A DNA stretch of 64,000 nt from REBR01 sp033721915. GTDB lineage: Bacteria; Pseudomonadota; Gammaproteobacteria; Pseudomonadales; Oleiphilaceae. The translations under genes were made by a program, and so were the position numbers. Below are positions 8,817-16,983 of the stretch, piece after piece; the stretch's first letter is position 1; each line of letters begins with the position of its first letter. Location: assembly GCA_033721915.1 (NCBI GenBank), contig JAWWAC010000007.1, positions 1 through 64,000 of the forward strand. The letters run 5' to 3'. Under the pieces are notes generated by a model. It was not told the origin of the DNA and ran no database searches. It saw only the letters and a list, made by a program, of their open reading frames with translations.

Positions 8817-9921
8817 CCCGATGCAGGCCCCGGCGCCCCGCCAGGGCTGGCGTGATCTGCGCCGGATTCTCTTCTTTACCGCCAAGCGTCTGCTGGCGCT
8901 GTTTGTGACGGTGATGATCGGTGTCTACCTGACCATTGTCATCGCCAATATGGGCGGCAAGGTGGACGAGCTGCGCAAGTTGCAGATCCGCAGCACCATC
9001 GCCGAACAGGTGAGGGCGGACCCGTCCTATGCGGAGCTGGACTCCGGTGAGCGCAACAAGCTGATCAATGAGCAGGTGCAGCTGGAGGTGGAGCGGCGCA
9101 ATCTGGACAAGGCCTTCTTCCCCCGCAGTATCGACTACCTGAAACAGGCGGCACAGCTGGACCTGGGCCGTGCCGAGGAGATGACCAGTGATGCCGGCTC
9201 GCGGCAGGTCTCCGCCATTATCGTGGAGCGGCTGCCGGCGACACTGCTGCTGTTCGGCACGGCCAACCTGCTGGTGTTCTTTGTGTCCGTCTATGCGGCG
9301 CTGTACCTGTCCCGTCGCTACGGCAGCCGAATCGACCGTCTGGTGATCGCACTGGCCCCCAGTTCGGCGGCTCCGGCCTGGTTCTACGGCATCTTCCTGA
9401 TCCTGTTCTTTGCCTTTCTGGCGCCGGTCTTCCCCCCCGGGGGCATGGTGGACGTGCCGCCACCGGAGGGCAGCTGGGAATACGCACTGAGTGTACTGCG
9501 CCACATGGTGCTGCCAGTGACGGCCATGTTCCTGTCTTCCATTTTTATCTCCATCTATTCCTGGCGCACCTTCTTCCTGATCCATTCCAGCGAGGATTAC
9601 GTGGAAATGGCCAGGGCCAAGGGGCTGCCTTCCAGCCTGATCCAGAACCGCTACATACTGCGCCCGACCCTCTCACCCATCATCACCAGCTTTGCGCTGA
9701 TGCTGATCGGTCTCTGGAGTGGCGCCATTATTCTCGAGCAGGTGTTCAACTGGCCGGGGCTGGGGACACTGCTGTTCCAGGCCATCGGCTACCGGGATAC
9801 GCCGGTGATCATCGGCGGCGTGGTGGTGTTCGCCTACCTGCTGGCGGTGACCGTGTTCATGCTGGACATCCTCTACGCCATTCTCGACCCCCGTGTGCGC
9901 CTTGATGGAGGACAGCCATGA
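8809..9921 (+). CDS. ABC transporter permease, DppB/OppB-like
   Basis: This 370-aa inner-membrane protein is the first permease of the importer. One helix lies at residues about 22-45. It is followed by an extracytoplasmic stretch of about 90 residues rich in charged amino acids, which is longer than in E. coli DppB. The transmembrane core starts near residue 141. The EAA loop that docks the ATPase is visible as EDYVEMARAKGLPSSLIQNRYILRP near residue 265. The C-terminal helices carry LEQVFNWPGLGTLLFQAI. The ATG overlaps the binding-protein stop and has AAGGAG upstream. Its stop overlaps the start of an eight-codon frame that leads into the next permease. Confidence 0.88.
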   Translation: MNNPMQAPAPRQGWRDLRRILFFTAKRLLALFVTVMIGVYLTIVIANMGGKVDELRKLQIRSTIAEQVRADPSYAELDSGERNKLINEQVQLEVERRNLDKAFFPRSIDYLKQAAQLDLGRAEEMTSDAGSRQVSAIIVERLPATLLLFGTANLLVFFVSVYAALYLSRRYGSRIDRLVIALAPSSAAPAWFYGIFLILFFAFLAPVFPPGGMVDVPPPEGSWEYALSVLRHMVLPVTAMFLSSIFISIYSWRTFFLIHSSEDYVEMARAKGLPSSLIQNRYILRPTLSPIITSFALMLIGLWSGAIILEQVFNWPGLGTLLFQAIGYRDTPVIIGGVVVFAYLLAVTVFMLDILYAILDPRVRLDGGQP

Positions 9922-9944
9922 GCCAACTGGGAGAAAAGCCATGA
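9918..9944 (+). other. Eight-codon bridging mini-ORF between the two permease genes
   Basis: The frame ATG AGC CAA CTG GGA GAA AAG CCA TGA encodes MSQLGEKP. Its ATG overlaps the stop of the upstream permease as ATGA, and its own TGA overlaps the ATG of the downstream permease as ATGA. GGAGG lies upstream of the first ATG and GGGAG upstream of the second. The same ATGAGCC string occurs at both ends. It may be a coupling device, or the relic of an alternative start. Translation is not proven. Confidence 0.4.
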
Positions 9945-11272
9945 GCCGCTGGATCAACGGCCTCAACGAGCTGCGCCGCTACCCCTCCGCCATCGGCGGC
10001 CTGGCCATCATCCTGTTTCTGATACTCCTGTCCTTTTACACGGTGTTCACCATCCCCTATGGCGAGGCACTGGAGAAATGGCGGGGCGGTGACATGTGGC
10101 GGGATTACCCGGTGAATGCGTCCCCGCTCTGGCTGGACCGGATCACGGGGGGCAACCAGCCCGGCACCCGGGTGATCACCGGCGACTCCTCCAACGGAGT
10201 ACAGGCCCCCTTTGAGGGGGGCCGCCAGGTGCGGCTGCCGTTGAACTTTGAGTTTGACGCCGACGGCTTCCCCAGTGAGATCAACCTGTTTCTCAAGACC
10301 CGGGGCAGCGAACAGCCGGCCTTTGTGCGACTGAACTGGGAAACACCGCAGGGCAAGGTGATCCCCCTGGGTGGCCAGCGCATCTCCCGCGACGAACGGG
10401 TCTCACTGTCACAGAACCAGACCCTGCAGAGCCGACTCGGGGCCGAACCCCATGTGGGGCTGTTCTCCGGCGACAGCCCCGGGGAGAACCCACAGGTCGA
10501 GCAGGGCGAGTACACCCTGACGGTGGACGCCATTCTCTTTGGCGAGGAGGCCGGGCTGTCCGCTGAGCTGGTGGTGTACGGTCAGGTGCATGGCCTGGCC
10601 GGCACCGATTACCAGCGCCGTGACCTGATGGTGGCGCTGCTCTGGGGCACCCCGGTGGCACTGGCCTTCGGCCTTCTGGCGGCGGTGGGCACCACGGTCA
10701 CCACACTGGTGATCGCCGCCACCGGTGTCTGGTTCGGTGGCTGGGTGGATGCCACCATACAGCGCCTCACGGAGGTGAACATCATACTGCCCATGCTGCC
10801 CATACTGGTGATGGTGGGTACCCTCTATTCCACCAGTATCTGGCTGATGCTGGGGGTGGTGATACTGCTGGGCATTTTCAGCGCCGGTATCAAGACCTAC
10901 CGGGCCATGCTGCTGCCCATCAAACAGTCCTCCTATATCGAGGCGGCCAGGGCCTATGGGGCGGGCAACGGCCGCATCATACTGCGCTACATGATTCCCC
11001 GCATACTGCCGGTGCTGATCCCCACCTTTGTCACACTGATACCCACCTTTGTCTTCCTGGAGGCGTCACTGGCAGTGCTGGGTCTGGGTGACCCGGTGCT
11101 GCCCACCTGGGGCAAGGTGCTGAACGATGCCCAGGAGCAGAGCGCCCTGTACAACGGTTTCTATTACTGGGTGGTTTCCCCGGCGGTACTGCTGATGCTC
11201 ACGGGGCTGGGCTTTGCCATGCTGGGCTTTGCACTGGACCGAGTATTCAACCCGAGGCTGAGGACGCAATGA
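9941..11272 (+). CDS. ABC transporter permease, DppC/OppC-like, with large periplasmic insert
   Basis: This 443-aa protein is the second permease of the importer. A first helix is at residues about 16-38. It is followed by a domain of about 185 residues with alternating hydrophobic pattern and many Gly, Pro and charged residues (segments VRLPLNFEFDADGFP and YTLTVDAILFGEEAG), presumably periplasmic and beta-rich. The transmembrane core starts near residue 227 (DLMVALLWGTPVALAFG). The EAA loop is YIEAARAYGAGNGRIILRYM near residue 332, and the late helices contain LAVLGLGDPVLPTWG. Typical DppC proteins are about 300 residues, so the insert is the oddity. The stop overlaps the next gene's ATG (ATGA). 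Confidence 0.87.
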   Translation: MSRWINGLNELRRYPSAIGGLAIILFLILLSFYTVFTIPYGEALEKWRGGDMWRDYPVNASPLWLDRITGGNQPGTRVITGDSSNGVQAPFEGGRQVRLPLNFEFDADGFPSEINLFLKTRGSEQPAFVRLNWETPQGKVIPLGGQRISRDERVSLSQNQTLQSRLGAEPHVGLFSGDSPGENPQVEQGEYTLTVDAILFGEEAGLSAELVVYGQVHGLAGTDYQRRDLMVALLWGTPVALAFGLLAAVGTTVTTLVIAATGVWFGGWVDATIQRLTEVNIILPMLPILVMVGTLYSTSIWLMLGVVILLGIFSAGIKTYRAMLLPIKQSSYIEAARAYGAGNGRIILRYMIPRILPVLIPTFVTLIPTFVFLEASLAVLGLGDPVLPTWGKVLNDAQEQSALYNGFYYWVVSPAVLLMLTGLGFAMLGFALDRVFNPRLRTQ

Positions 11273-12240
11273 GCGACACCCTGTTAGAGGTCAAAGACCT
11301 GAGACTGCACTACCAGACCCGCAACGGCGTGGCCCGTGCGGTGGATGGTGTCAGCTTCGATATCCGCCGCAACGAGGCACTGGTGGTGCTGGGCGAGTCC
11401 GGTTGTGGCAAGAGCTCACTGGCCAGGGCGCTGATGCGGGTGTTGCCTCGCAATATCAACCACTTTGGCGGCCAGGTGTCACTGGCCGGCCAGGACCTGA
11501 TGGCACTGAGCGACGAGCAGTTCCGGCGCCAGATCCAGTGGAGCCGTATTGCGCTGGTGATGCAGGCCGCCATGAACGCACTCAATCCGGTGGTGCGGGT
11601 GGGCGAGCAGGTGGCGGAGCCGCTGCGTGTGCACCGTGGCTGGAACAAAAAGCGGGCCATGGAAAAAGTGGCGTCCACCTTCCAGAAGGTGGGGGTGTCT
11701 CAGGACTTTATCGGCCGCTACCCCTTCGAGCTCTCCGGTGGCATGCGCCAGCGGGTGGTGCTGGCCATGGCCCTGGTAACGGAGCCGGAGCTGGTGATAC
11801 TGGACGAGCCCACATCGGCGCTGGATGTGCTGACACAGGCCAGCATCATGAATGTGCTCAAGCGCATCAAGCAGGCGGACGGCACCAGCTTTATGCTGAT
11901 CACCCACGATGTGGCCACCTCCAGCGAGCTGGCGGACCGGGTGGCGCTGATGTACGCGGGGCAGATGGTGGAGGTGAGCGACGCCCGGGATTTTTTCCAC
12001 GACCCGGCACACCCCTACTCCAAACTGCTGATGGACAGTGTACCCAGGCTGCACCAGCCGCAGCCGCCGGTGCATATACCGGGGGAGCCGCCCAACCTGC
12101 ACAATCCGCCATCGGGCTGTCGTTTTGCCGATCGCTGCCCGTCGCGCTTCGAGCGCTGCAGCCGCGATCCGCAACCGGTCACACTCAAGGCACGTCGACA
12201 GGTCAGCTGCTGGCTGTACGGGGAGGGGCACCATGGCTGA
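11269..12240 (+). CDS. ABC transporter ATPase, DppD/OppD-like
   Basis: This 323-aa cytoplasmic protein is one of the two ATPases powering the importer. It shows the Walker A motif GESGCGKSS near residue 44, a Q-loop region (SRIALVMQAAMNALNP), the signature LSGGMRQR near residue 155, Walker B LVILDEPTSALD, and the H-loop LITHDVA. The C-terminal oligopeptide/dipeptide-transporter extension carries GCRFADRCPSRFERC, with cysteines spaced as in DppD-type proteins where they may bind an Fe-S cluster. Order, overlap and strand show it belongs with the permeases. Confidence 0.92.
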   Translation: MSDTLLEVKDLRLHYQTRNGVARAVDGVSFDIRRNEALVVLGESGCGKSSLARALMRVLPRNINHFGGQVSLAGQDLMALSDEQFRRQIQWSRIALVMQAAMNALNPVVRVGEQVAEPLRVHRGWNKKRAMEKVASTFQKVGVSQDFIGRYPFELSGGMRQRVVLAMALVTEPELVILDEPTSALDVLTQASIMNVLKRIKQADGTSFMLITHDVATSSELADRVALMYAGQMVEVSDARDFFHDPAHPYSKLLMDSVPRLHQPQPPVHIPGEPPNLHNPPSGCRFADRCPSRFERCSRDPQPVTLKARRQVSCWLYGEGHHG

Positions 12241-13261
12241 AGTGAAAGACAGCACGGCACAGCGCCGCTACGCCACCGCCAGTGTGGCAACACCACTGTT
12301 ACGGGCCCGTGACCTGCACACCTGGTTTGAACTGCGTCAGTTCGGTTTTCTGCGGGTGGGTTCGGTCCGGGCCGTGGACGGGGTGGAATTCGAGCTGGGC
12401 CGTGGCGAGTCCGTGGCCTTTGTGGGGGAGAGCGGCTGTGGCAAGAGTTCACTGGCCCGCACGCTGCTGGGCCTGAACAGGCCCACGGACGGGGATGTGA
12501 TCTTTGACGGTCAGCGCCTGAGTGAGCTCTCAGGGGCCGCCCGACAGTCCTACCTGGCCAGTGTCGGCTATGTGCAGCAGGACCCTTTCGGTGCGCTGCC
12601 CCCCTTTATGGATGTGCGCCGCCTTCTGGCGGAGCCGCTGATTGTCCACGGTGTCCGTGACCGCAAGACCCAGGATGAACGGATCCGCCAGGTCCTGAAC
12701 GAGGTACGCCTGACCCGGGTGGATGAGATTCTCGGCAAGTTCCCCCATATGCTCAGCGGCGGCCAGCAGCAGCGGATTGTTATCGCCCGGGCACTGATTC
12801 TCGAGCCCAATCTGATCATCGCCGATGAGCCGGTGTCCATGCTGGATGCCTCGGTGCGGGTGGAGATCCTCAACCTGCTGCGCAGCATCCAGCAGAAACG
12901 GGAGCTGACACTGGCGTTTATCACCCACGACCTGTCCACGGTGCGCCATTTTGCCGACCGCATCTTTGTCATGTACGCCGGTCGTATTGTGGAGGAAGCG
13001 CCGGTGAACGAGCTGCTGGACCATCCCCAGCACCCCTACACACAGGCACTGCTGGCCTCCATTGCCGATGTGGATGCGGACAACGCACTGGTGCAGCGCG
13101 AGGTGCCCGGTGGCGAGCCCCCGAGCCTGCTGAACCCGCCCTCCGGCTGCCGTTTCCACCCCCGCTGCCCCCATGCCATGAAGGGCATCTGTGATGTGCG
13201 CGACCCCTACAGTCTGGAGCCGCGCCCGGGGCATTATTCCGCCTGCTGGCTGCATGAATAG
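12233..13261 (+). CDS. ABC transporter ATPase, DppF/OppF-like
   Basis: This 342-aa cytoplasmic protein is the second ATPase of the importer. Walker A is GESGCGKSS near residue 66, followed by the Q-loop segment VQQDPFGALPPFMD, signature LSGGQQQRIVIARAL, Walker B LIIADEPVSMLD and H-loop FITHDLSTV. The C-terminal extension again carries GCRFHPRCPHAMKGIC. The ATG overlaps the previous stop by 8 bp and has a GGGGAGGGG site just upstream, so I chose it over longer frames. Its own stop overlaps the start of the 56-aa membrane protein. Confidence 0.92.
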   Translation: MAEVKDSTAQRRYATASVATPLLRARDLHTWFELRQFGFLRVGSVRAVDGVEFELGRGESVAFVGESGCGKSSLARTLLGLNRPTDGDVIFDGQRLSELSGAARQSYLASVGYVQQDPFGALPPFMDVRRLLAEPLIVHGVRDRKTQDERIRQVLNEVRLTRVDEILGKFPHMLSGGQQQRIVIARALILEPNLIIADEPVSMLDASVRVEILNLLRSIQQKRELTLAFITHDLSTVRHFADRIFVMYAGRIVEEAPVNELLDHPQHPYTQALLASIADVDADNALVQREVPGGEPPSLLNPPSGCRFHPRCPHAMKGICDVRDPYSLEPRPGHYSACWLHE

Positions 13262-13424
13262 GTGGCTGGCCGCCGGGGTCCTGCTGATGCTCTCCGGACT
13301 GGGCATGCTGCTGGCCATGGTGGTGGGGCGCTGGCAGCCGGGGCTGCTGCTGTCGCTGCTGAGTTACGGGCTGCTGTTTGCGGGGGTTTTCTGTTACGCC
13401 ACCGGTGTCATCAGCCGGCGCTGA
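13254..13424 (+). CDS. Small two-helix membrane protein at the end of the ABC operon
   Basis: This 56-aa protein begins MNRWLAAGVLLML, overlapping the last 8 bases of the upstream ATPase gene. It consists almost wholly of two hydrophobic helices (residues about 4-24 and 28-49) joined by VGRWQPG, and ends with SRR. I do not recognise the family. Its tight overlap and hydrophobicity make it a plausible accessory subunit of the importer or an inner-membrane protein that simply shares the operon. A chance frame is less likely because the composition is strongly hydrophobic throughout. The stop codon lies inside a perfect hairpin. Confidence 0.6.
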   Translation: MNRWLAAGVLLMLSGLGMLLAMVVGRWQPGLLLSLLSYGLLFAGVFCYATGVISRR

Positions 13425-13436
13425 TGACACCGGTGG
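13399..13436. terminator. Hairpin between convergent genes
   Basis: A perfect 17-bp stem (CCACCGGTGTCATCAGC with its complement) and a four-base CGGC loop span the stop codon of the small membrane protein. It lies 21 bp from the stop of the convergent binding-protein gene. There is no T-run on either side, so it may act as a structural barrier or 3' protection rather than a classical Rho-independent terminator. Confidence 0.6.
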
Positions 13437-13457
13437 ACCGGCGGCAGCATCGGGTCA

Positions 13458-14216
13458 CTACTGGCGAAAGCGCTGGACAATCGCCTCCAGCTCACCGGAC
13501 TCGCGGATGCGCTCCAGCCCCCGGTTGAAGGCATCCACCAGTTCCGTGGCATTCTCATTGGCCCGGATGGACGCAAAGTGGATGGGCACCACAAGCAGGT
13601 CCACCTCGCTCAGCCGCACCCGCTCTGACAGGTGGGGGCTCTGGTCGATCAGGTTCTGCAGAATCAGCCGGTCCCCCACGGCCACGTCCAGGCGGCCCGC
13701 GGCCACCATATGCAGCATGTTCAGGTCGGTGCTGGCGGTGTGTCGCTGTATGCGGTCGTTGCCGTTAAAGATGCCGCCATAATGGCCGCCCTGGCGGGTT
13801 CCCACCCGCAGTCCGTCCAGGTCCGCTATGGACCGGGGTTCCTCGAGCTTCTCCCGGTGATAGGCGGCGGCGATATGGGACTGGTAATAGGGCTGGCTGA
13901 AGAGCAGGAATTCCTCCCGGGCGTCCGCATGCCAGATGCCCACCAGTCCGTCCACCTGCTGGCTTCTGGCCAGCCAGAGAACCCGCCGCCAGGGGTTGAT
14001 GCGGATCTCCACCGAACGGTCTGACGCATTAAAGGCGGCAATCACAATTTCCACCGCCAGCCCTTTCCGTGGCTCTTCCATATACAGCATGGGCGGCCAG
14101 GCGGGGCCGGTCAGCACGATGGGCTCACTGGCCGTGGCCGGGCCAGAGGCCAACAGCCAGAGCAACAGTAATACCAGCGTTGTGCCCTGCCAGGACCGGG
14201 GTGGGTTGATCATCAA
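13458..14216 (-). CDS. Periplasmic solute-binding protein, family 3 (amino-acid type)
   Basis: This is a 252-aa protein with a clear signal peptide: positively charged start, hydrophobic stretch LVLLLLWLLASGP, and likely cleavage after ATA near residue 29. The mature part resembles family 3 extracellular binding proteins: GPAWPPMLYMEEP at the N-terminus, the central SIADLDGLRVGTRQGGHYG, and GRLDVAVGDRLIL. No permease or ATPase gene is adjacent, so it may be an orphan sensor or binding protein rather than part of a transporter. It follows the AGCS symporter gene on the same strand after 132 bp, which contain a short palindrome. Confidence 0.8.
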   Translation of the reverse strand: MMINPPRSWQGTTLVLLLLWLLASGPATASEPIVLTGPAWPPMLYMEEPRKGLAVEIVIAAFNASDRSVEIRINPWRRVLWLARSQQVDGLVGIWHADAREEFLLFSQPYYQSHIAAAYHREKLEEPRSIADLDGLRVGTRQGGHYGGIFNGNDRIQRHTASTDLNMLHMVAAGRLDVAVGDRLILQNLIDQSPHLSERVRLSEVDLLVVPIHFASIRANENATELVDAFNRGLERIRESGELEAIVQRFRQ

Positions 14217-14295
14217 TGGACTGTTCCTGAAATCAGTGGTCCCTTACAGCGGGGAGCCCGGGTCAGAGTGGTCTCCGACCCGGGCCTGACCGCTC

Positions 14296-14312
14296 ATACT
14301 GTCTGACAGTAT
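14296..14312. repeat. Palindrome upstream of the solute-binding protein gene
   Basis: ATACTGT-CTG-ACAGTAT is a perfect 7+7 bp inverted repeat about 80 bp upstream of the solute-binding protein start and 37 bp past the symporter stop. It could be an operator or a weak hairpin. No T-run follows on the minus strand. Confidence 0.4.
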
Positions 14313-14348
14313 ACATCAGCAGAGGCGCCGGGGTGCAGTGGGCCGGGG

Positions 14349-15737
14349 TTACCGGCCGGATTGCTCCCAGGCCATGCGCTCCAGATAATCCCGGGTGGCA
14401 ATCATCACCCGTGGGGCCAGCAGCAGCGTGGCGATCATGGTGGGTATGGCCATCAGTGCGTAGCCGGTGGTGATCAGGTAAATCACCGCCTCGATGGACA
14501 CCACCGCGCCCACCACAATCAGCACCAGGTAAAAATGGCGATACCAGTGCTGGTGCTCGGCACCGACCAGAAAGCCCAGGCATTTGGCGCCGTAGTACCA
14601 GAAGGTGAACATGGTGCTCATGCTGAAAACAATCACCAGTACCGTGATCAGCCACAGGCCCGGAGTCCCCAGGGCTTCGCCAAAGGCCCTGGCGGTCAGG
14701 GCGGCGCCGGCCACGTCGGTCCCCGCCTCCCAGGTGCCGGTGCTGAGCAGCACCAGTGCGGTGAGGGTGCACACGATCAGTGTGTCGATCACCGGCCCCA
14801 GCATGGCCACCAGTCCTTCACGGACAGGTTCACGGGTCTGTGCCGCGCCGTGGGCCATCACCTCGGTGCCGATGCCCGCCTCATTGGAGAAGGCCCCCTG
14901 GCGCACACCGGTGATGACCACACCCATCAGGCCGCCGGCAGCCATGGCGGAGAGATCCCCCTGGAAGGCATGGGTAAAAATGGAGGCCAGCGCGGCCGGG
15001 ACGGCGTTGATGTTTACCCCCAGGATCAGCAGGGTGCAGAGCAGATAGATCACCACCATGGACGGCACCAGGCGGGCCGTGGTGTACCCCACACGCCGTA
15101 TGCCACCGAAGATGACCAGACCCACAATCGCCGCAACCGCCACACCAAAGGCGAAGTTGAACATCCCCACCTGATCCTCGCTGATAACCCCCTCGGGCAG
15201 CAGTACCGCGTCCCTGAGTGTTTCGGTGAGCTGATTGATCTGGAAAATGGGCAGGGTGCCGATCAGCCCGGCCAGACAGAAGAACACCGCCAGTGGCATC
15301 CAGCGCCGCCCCAGCCCCTCGCGGATCATGTACATGGGGCCGCCCTGGACCTGGCCCAGGCTGTCCTTGCCCCGGTACATGATGGAGAGGGTGCAGGTGA
15401 AGAACTTGGTGGCCACCCCCACCAGTGCGGTGACCCACATCCAGAAAACGGCACTGGGCCCGGCATAGCTCACGGCGAAGGCCACACCGGCGATATTGCC
15501 CAGCCCCAGTGTGCCTGAGAGGGCCGCCGAGAGGGCCTGGAAGTGGCTGATATCACCCGGATCACTGCTGTCATCGTAACGGCCACGGAGGATGGCAATG
15601 GCGTGGCCGAAGTGGCGGTAGGGCAGTGCCCGCGAGTAGAACACAAAGAAAAGGCCGCCACCGACCAGCACAATGATCAGCGGCGGCCCCCAGAGAAAGT
15701 CCGAGCTGGCCTGAAACAGCGATTCCAGAAAATCCAC
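14349..15737 (-). CDS. Sodium:alanine symporter family (AGCS) transporter
   Basis: This 462-aa inner-membrane protein belongs to the alanine/glycine:cation symporter family, which takes up small neutral amino acids with sodium. The signature GTLGLGNIAGVA appears near residue 75, followed by GPSAVFWMWVTALVG and QGGPMYMI near residue 130, and later GAFSNEAGIGTEVMAHGAA near residue 280. About ten hydrophobic helices are evident and the length is typical. The start is GTG with GGGAGGGG eight bases upstream. It may share a transcript with the downstream binding-protein gene. The exact substrate cannot be told from sequence. Confidence 0.9.
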   Translation of the reverse strand: MDFLESLFQASSDFLWGPPLIIVLVGGGLFFVFYSRALPYRHFGHAIAILRGRYDDSSDPGDISHFQALSAALSGTLGLGNIAGVAFAVSYAGPSAVFWMWVTALVGVATKFFTCTLSIMYRGKDSLGQVQGGPMYMIREGLGRRWMPLAVFFCLAGLIGTLPIFQINQLTETLRDAVLLPEGVISEDQVGMFNFAFGVAVAAIVGLVIFGGIRRVGYTTARLVPSMVVIYLLCTLLILGVNINAVPAALASIFTHAFQGDLSAMAAGGLMGVVITGVRQGAFSNEAGIGTEVMAHGAAQTREPVREGLVAMLGPVIDTLIVCTLTALVLLSTGTWEAGTDVAGAALTARAFGEALGTPGLWLITVLVIVFSMSTMFTFWYYGAKCLGFLVGAEHQHWYRHFYLVLIVVGAVVSIEAVIYLITTGYALMAIPTMIATLLLAPRVMIATRDYLERMAWEQSGR

Positions 15738-15879
15738 GAGATCCCCTCCCTGTCAGTTCATGAGCAATCGGTTGTATGACTCACTTCAGCAACAGGGGGG
15801 GAGTCTGTCAACGCCTGTCCGGGTTCCGGGGGCTCAGAATGCCGGGGCCATGGGTGCCCTGAGAGCGCCCCAGTAGGCA

Positions 15880-16740
15880 TCAGCGGGTGGGCAGATCCAG
15901 GTTGTGCCAGATGTTGAGGCTGGCTTCGGACTGGTTGAGTGTGTAGAAATGCAGCCCCGGTGCGCCGGCGTCCAGCAGTTGCTGGCACAGTCGGGTCACC
16001 ACCTCCTCGCCGAACTGCTTGATGGACTCGGAGTCGTCCCCGTAAGCCTCCAGCTGCTTGGCGATCCAGCGTGGAATGTCCGCGCCGCACATGTCGCTGA
16101 AGCGGCGCAGGTTGCTGTAGTTGACGATGGGCATGATGCCCGGCACCACAGGCAGGTCCAGCCCCATCTTCTCGATGCGGTCCATGAAGTAGAAATAGCT
16201 TTCCACATTGTAGAAATACTGGGTGATGGCGCTGTCGGCACCGGCGAGCACCTTGCGCTGGAAGTTGCGCAGGTCCGCCTCGGCGCTGGGGGCCTGCGGG
16301 TGAAATTCCGGGTAGGCGGCCACCTCCAGGTGGAAATGATCACCGCTGTGCTCGCGGATAAACGCCACCAGCTCATTGGCGTAGCGCAGCTCACCGCCGC
16401 CGGAGCTGCCGGTGCCCGAGGGAATATCTCCGCGCAGAGCGACGATGCGGTCCACGCCGTTTTCCCGGTAGATATCCAGCAACTCCGCCACATCCTTGCG
16501 GCTGGCGCCGATGCAGGACAGATGCGGCGCCGTGGGCACTCCCTGACGGTTGAGGTCGATCACCGTGTTGAGGGTGCGGTCTCGGGTGGAACCGCCGGCG
16601 CCGAAGGTGACGGAGAAAAAGTCCGGGTTGTATTGCGCCAGCTTCTCGCGGGTGGCGTGGAGCTTCTCCACCCCCCTGTCGGTCTTCGGGGGGAAGAACT
16701 CAAAACTGAACCGGCGTGGGTAGGCTTGCTGTGTTTTCAT
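15880..16740 (-). CDS. metF: 5,10-methylenetetrahydrofolate reductase
   Basis: MetF is the cytoplasmic FAD enzyme that supplies 5-methyl-THF for methionine synthesis. The 286-aa product begins MKTQQAYPRRFSFEFFPPKT, with the family's Glu in the EFFPPK motif. It continues with SVTFGAGGSTRDRT near residue 47, HLSCIGASRKDV, IVALRGDIPSGTG, and YFYNVESYFYFMD near residue 170. The upstream ATG at 16797 would add 19 unlike residues and is rejected. It lies on the same strand after ahcY, separated by 243 bp that hold the ahcY terminator-like hairpin and further alternative hairpins. It completes the methyl cycle with metK and ahcY. Confidence 0.95.
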   Translation of the reverse strand: MKTQQAYPRRFSFEFFPPKTDRGVEKLHATREKLAQYNPDFFSVTFGAGGSTRDRTLNTVIDLNRQGVPTAPHLSCIGASRKDVAELLDIYRENGVDRIVALRGDIPSGTGSSGGGELRYANELVAFIREHSGDHFHLEVAAYPEFHPQAPSAEADLRNFQRKVLAGADSAITQYFYNVESYFYFMDRIEKMGLDLPVVPGIMPIVNYSNLRRFSDMCGADIPRWIAKQLEAYGDDSESIKQFGEEVVTRLCQQLLDAGAPGLHFYTLNQSEASLNIWHNLDLPTR

Positions 16741-16783
16741 GGTGTGGCTCTCGTTTCGGTCAACCGGGCATTGGCTAAAACGG

Positions 16784-16802
16784 GCCTGGTGGTCCACCAG
16801 GC
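16784..16802. repeat. Perfect short hairpin in the metF leader
   Basis: GCCTGGTGG and CCACCAGGC flank a single T, giving a 9-bp inverted repeat about 45-60 bases before the metF start. A second CCACCAGG at 16838-16845 could pair with the same left arm, so two pairings compete. Confidence 0.45.
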
Positions 16803-16867
16803 AACGCCATACACCGGCTGTTGTTCATGGAGGCCGGCCACCAGGGCCGACTGCCTCTGTCAGGAAG

Positions 16868-16932
16868 GCTCTCCGGGCGACACCCCGTTTGCCGGAGCGG
16901 GTATCGCCTGGAGAGCGTTCCGGGAACGCTCT
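16868..16932 (-). promoter_or_regulatory. Alternative hairpins in the metF upstream region
   Basis: A long imperfect stem spans 16868-16916, built on GCTCTCC with GGAGAGC and GGCGA with TCGCC. A perfect 10-bp inverted repeat spans 16912-16932 (AGAGCGTTCC with GGAACGCTCT). They share 16912-16916 and cannot both form. The metF mRNA would carry the short one first. I could not match this to a known SAM or SAH riboswitch core. An attenuator is possible but unproven. Confidence 0.35.
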
Positions 16933-16940
16933 GTGTAAAG

Positions 16941-16975
16941 CCCTGCAACGGCCGCCGGTGGCGGCCGTTGCAGGG
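16941..16975 (-). terminator. Terminator-like hairpin after ahcY
   Basis: A perfect 16-bp stem (CCCTGCAACGGCCGCC and its complement) with a three-base loop lies 9 bp past the ahcY stop. On the ahcY strand it is followed by CTTTACAC, a weak T-rich tract. It probably ends most transcription from the sahR-metK-ahcY operon before metF. Confidence 0.7.
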
Positions 16976-16983
16976 GGCCGGAC

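Noticed and set aside
14361..15518. A 385-codon open frame on the plus strand opposite the AGCS symporter
   Set aside because: Its translation is dominated by His, Gly and Gln, typical of the complement of a membrane-protein gene.
16741..16940. Known SAH or SAM riboswitch before metF
   Set aside because: Hairpins are present, but I could not align any known conserved core; kept only as an unassigned structured leader.
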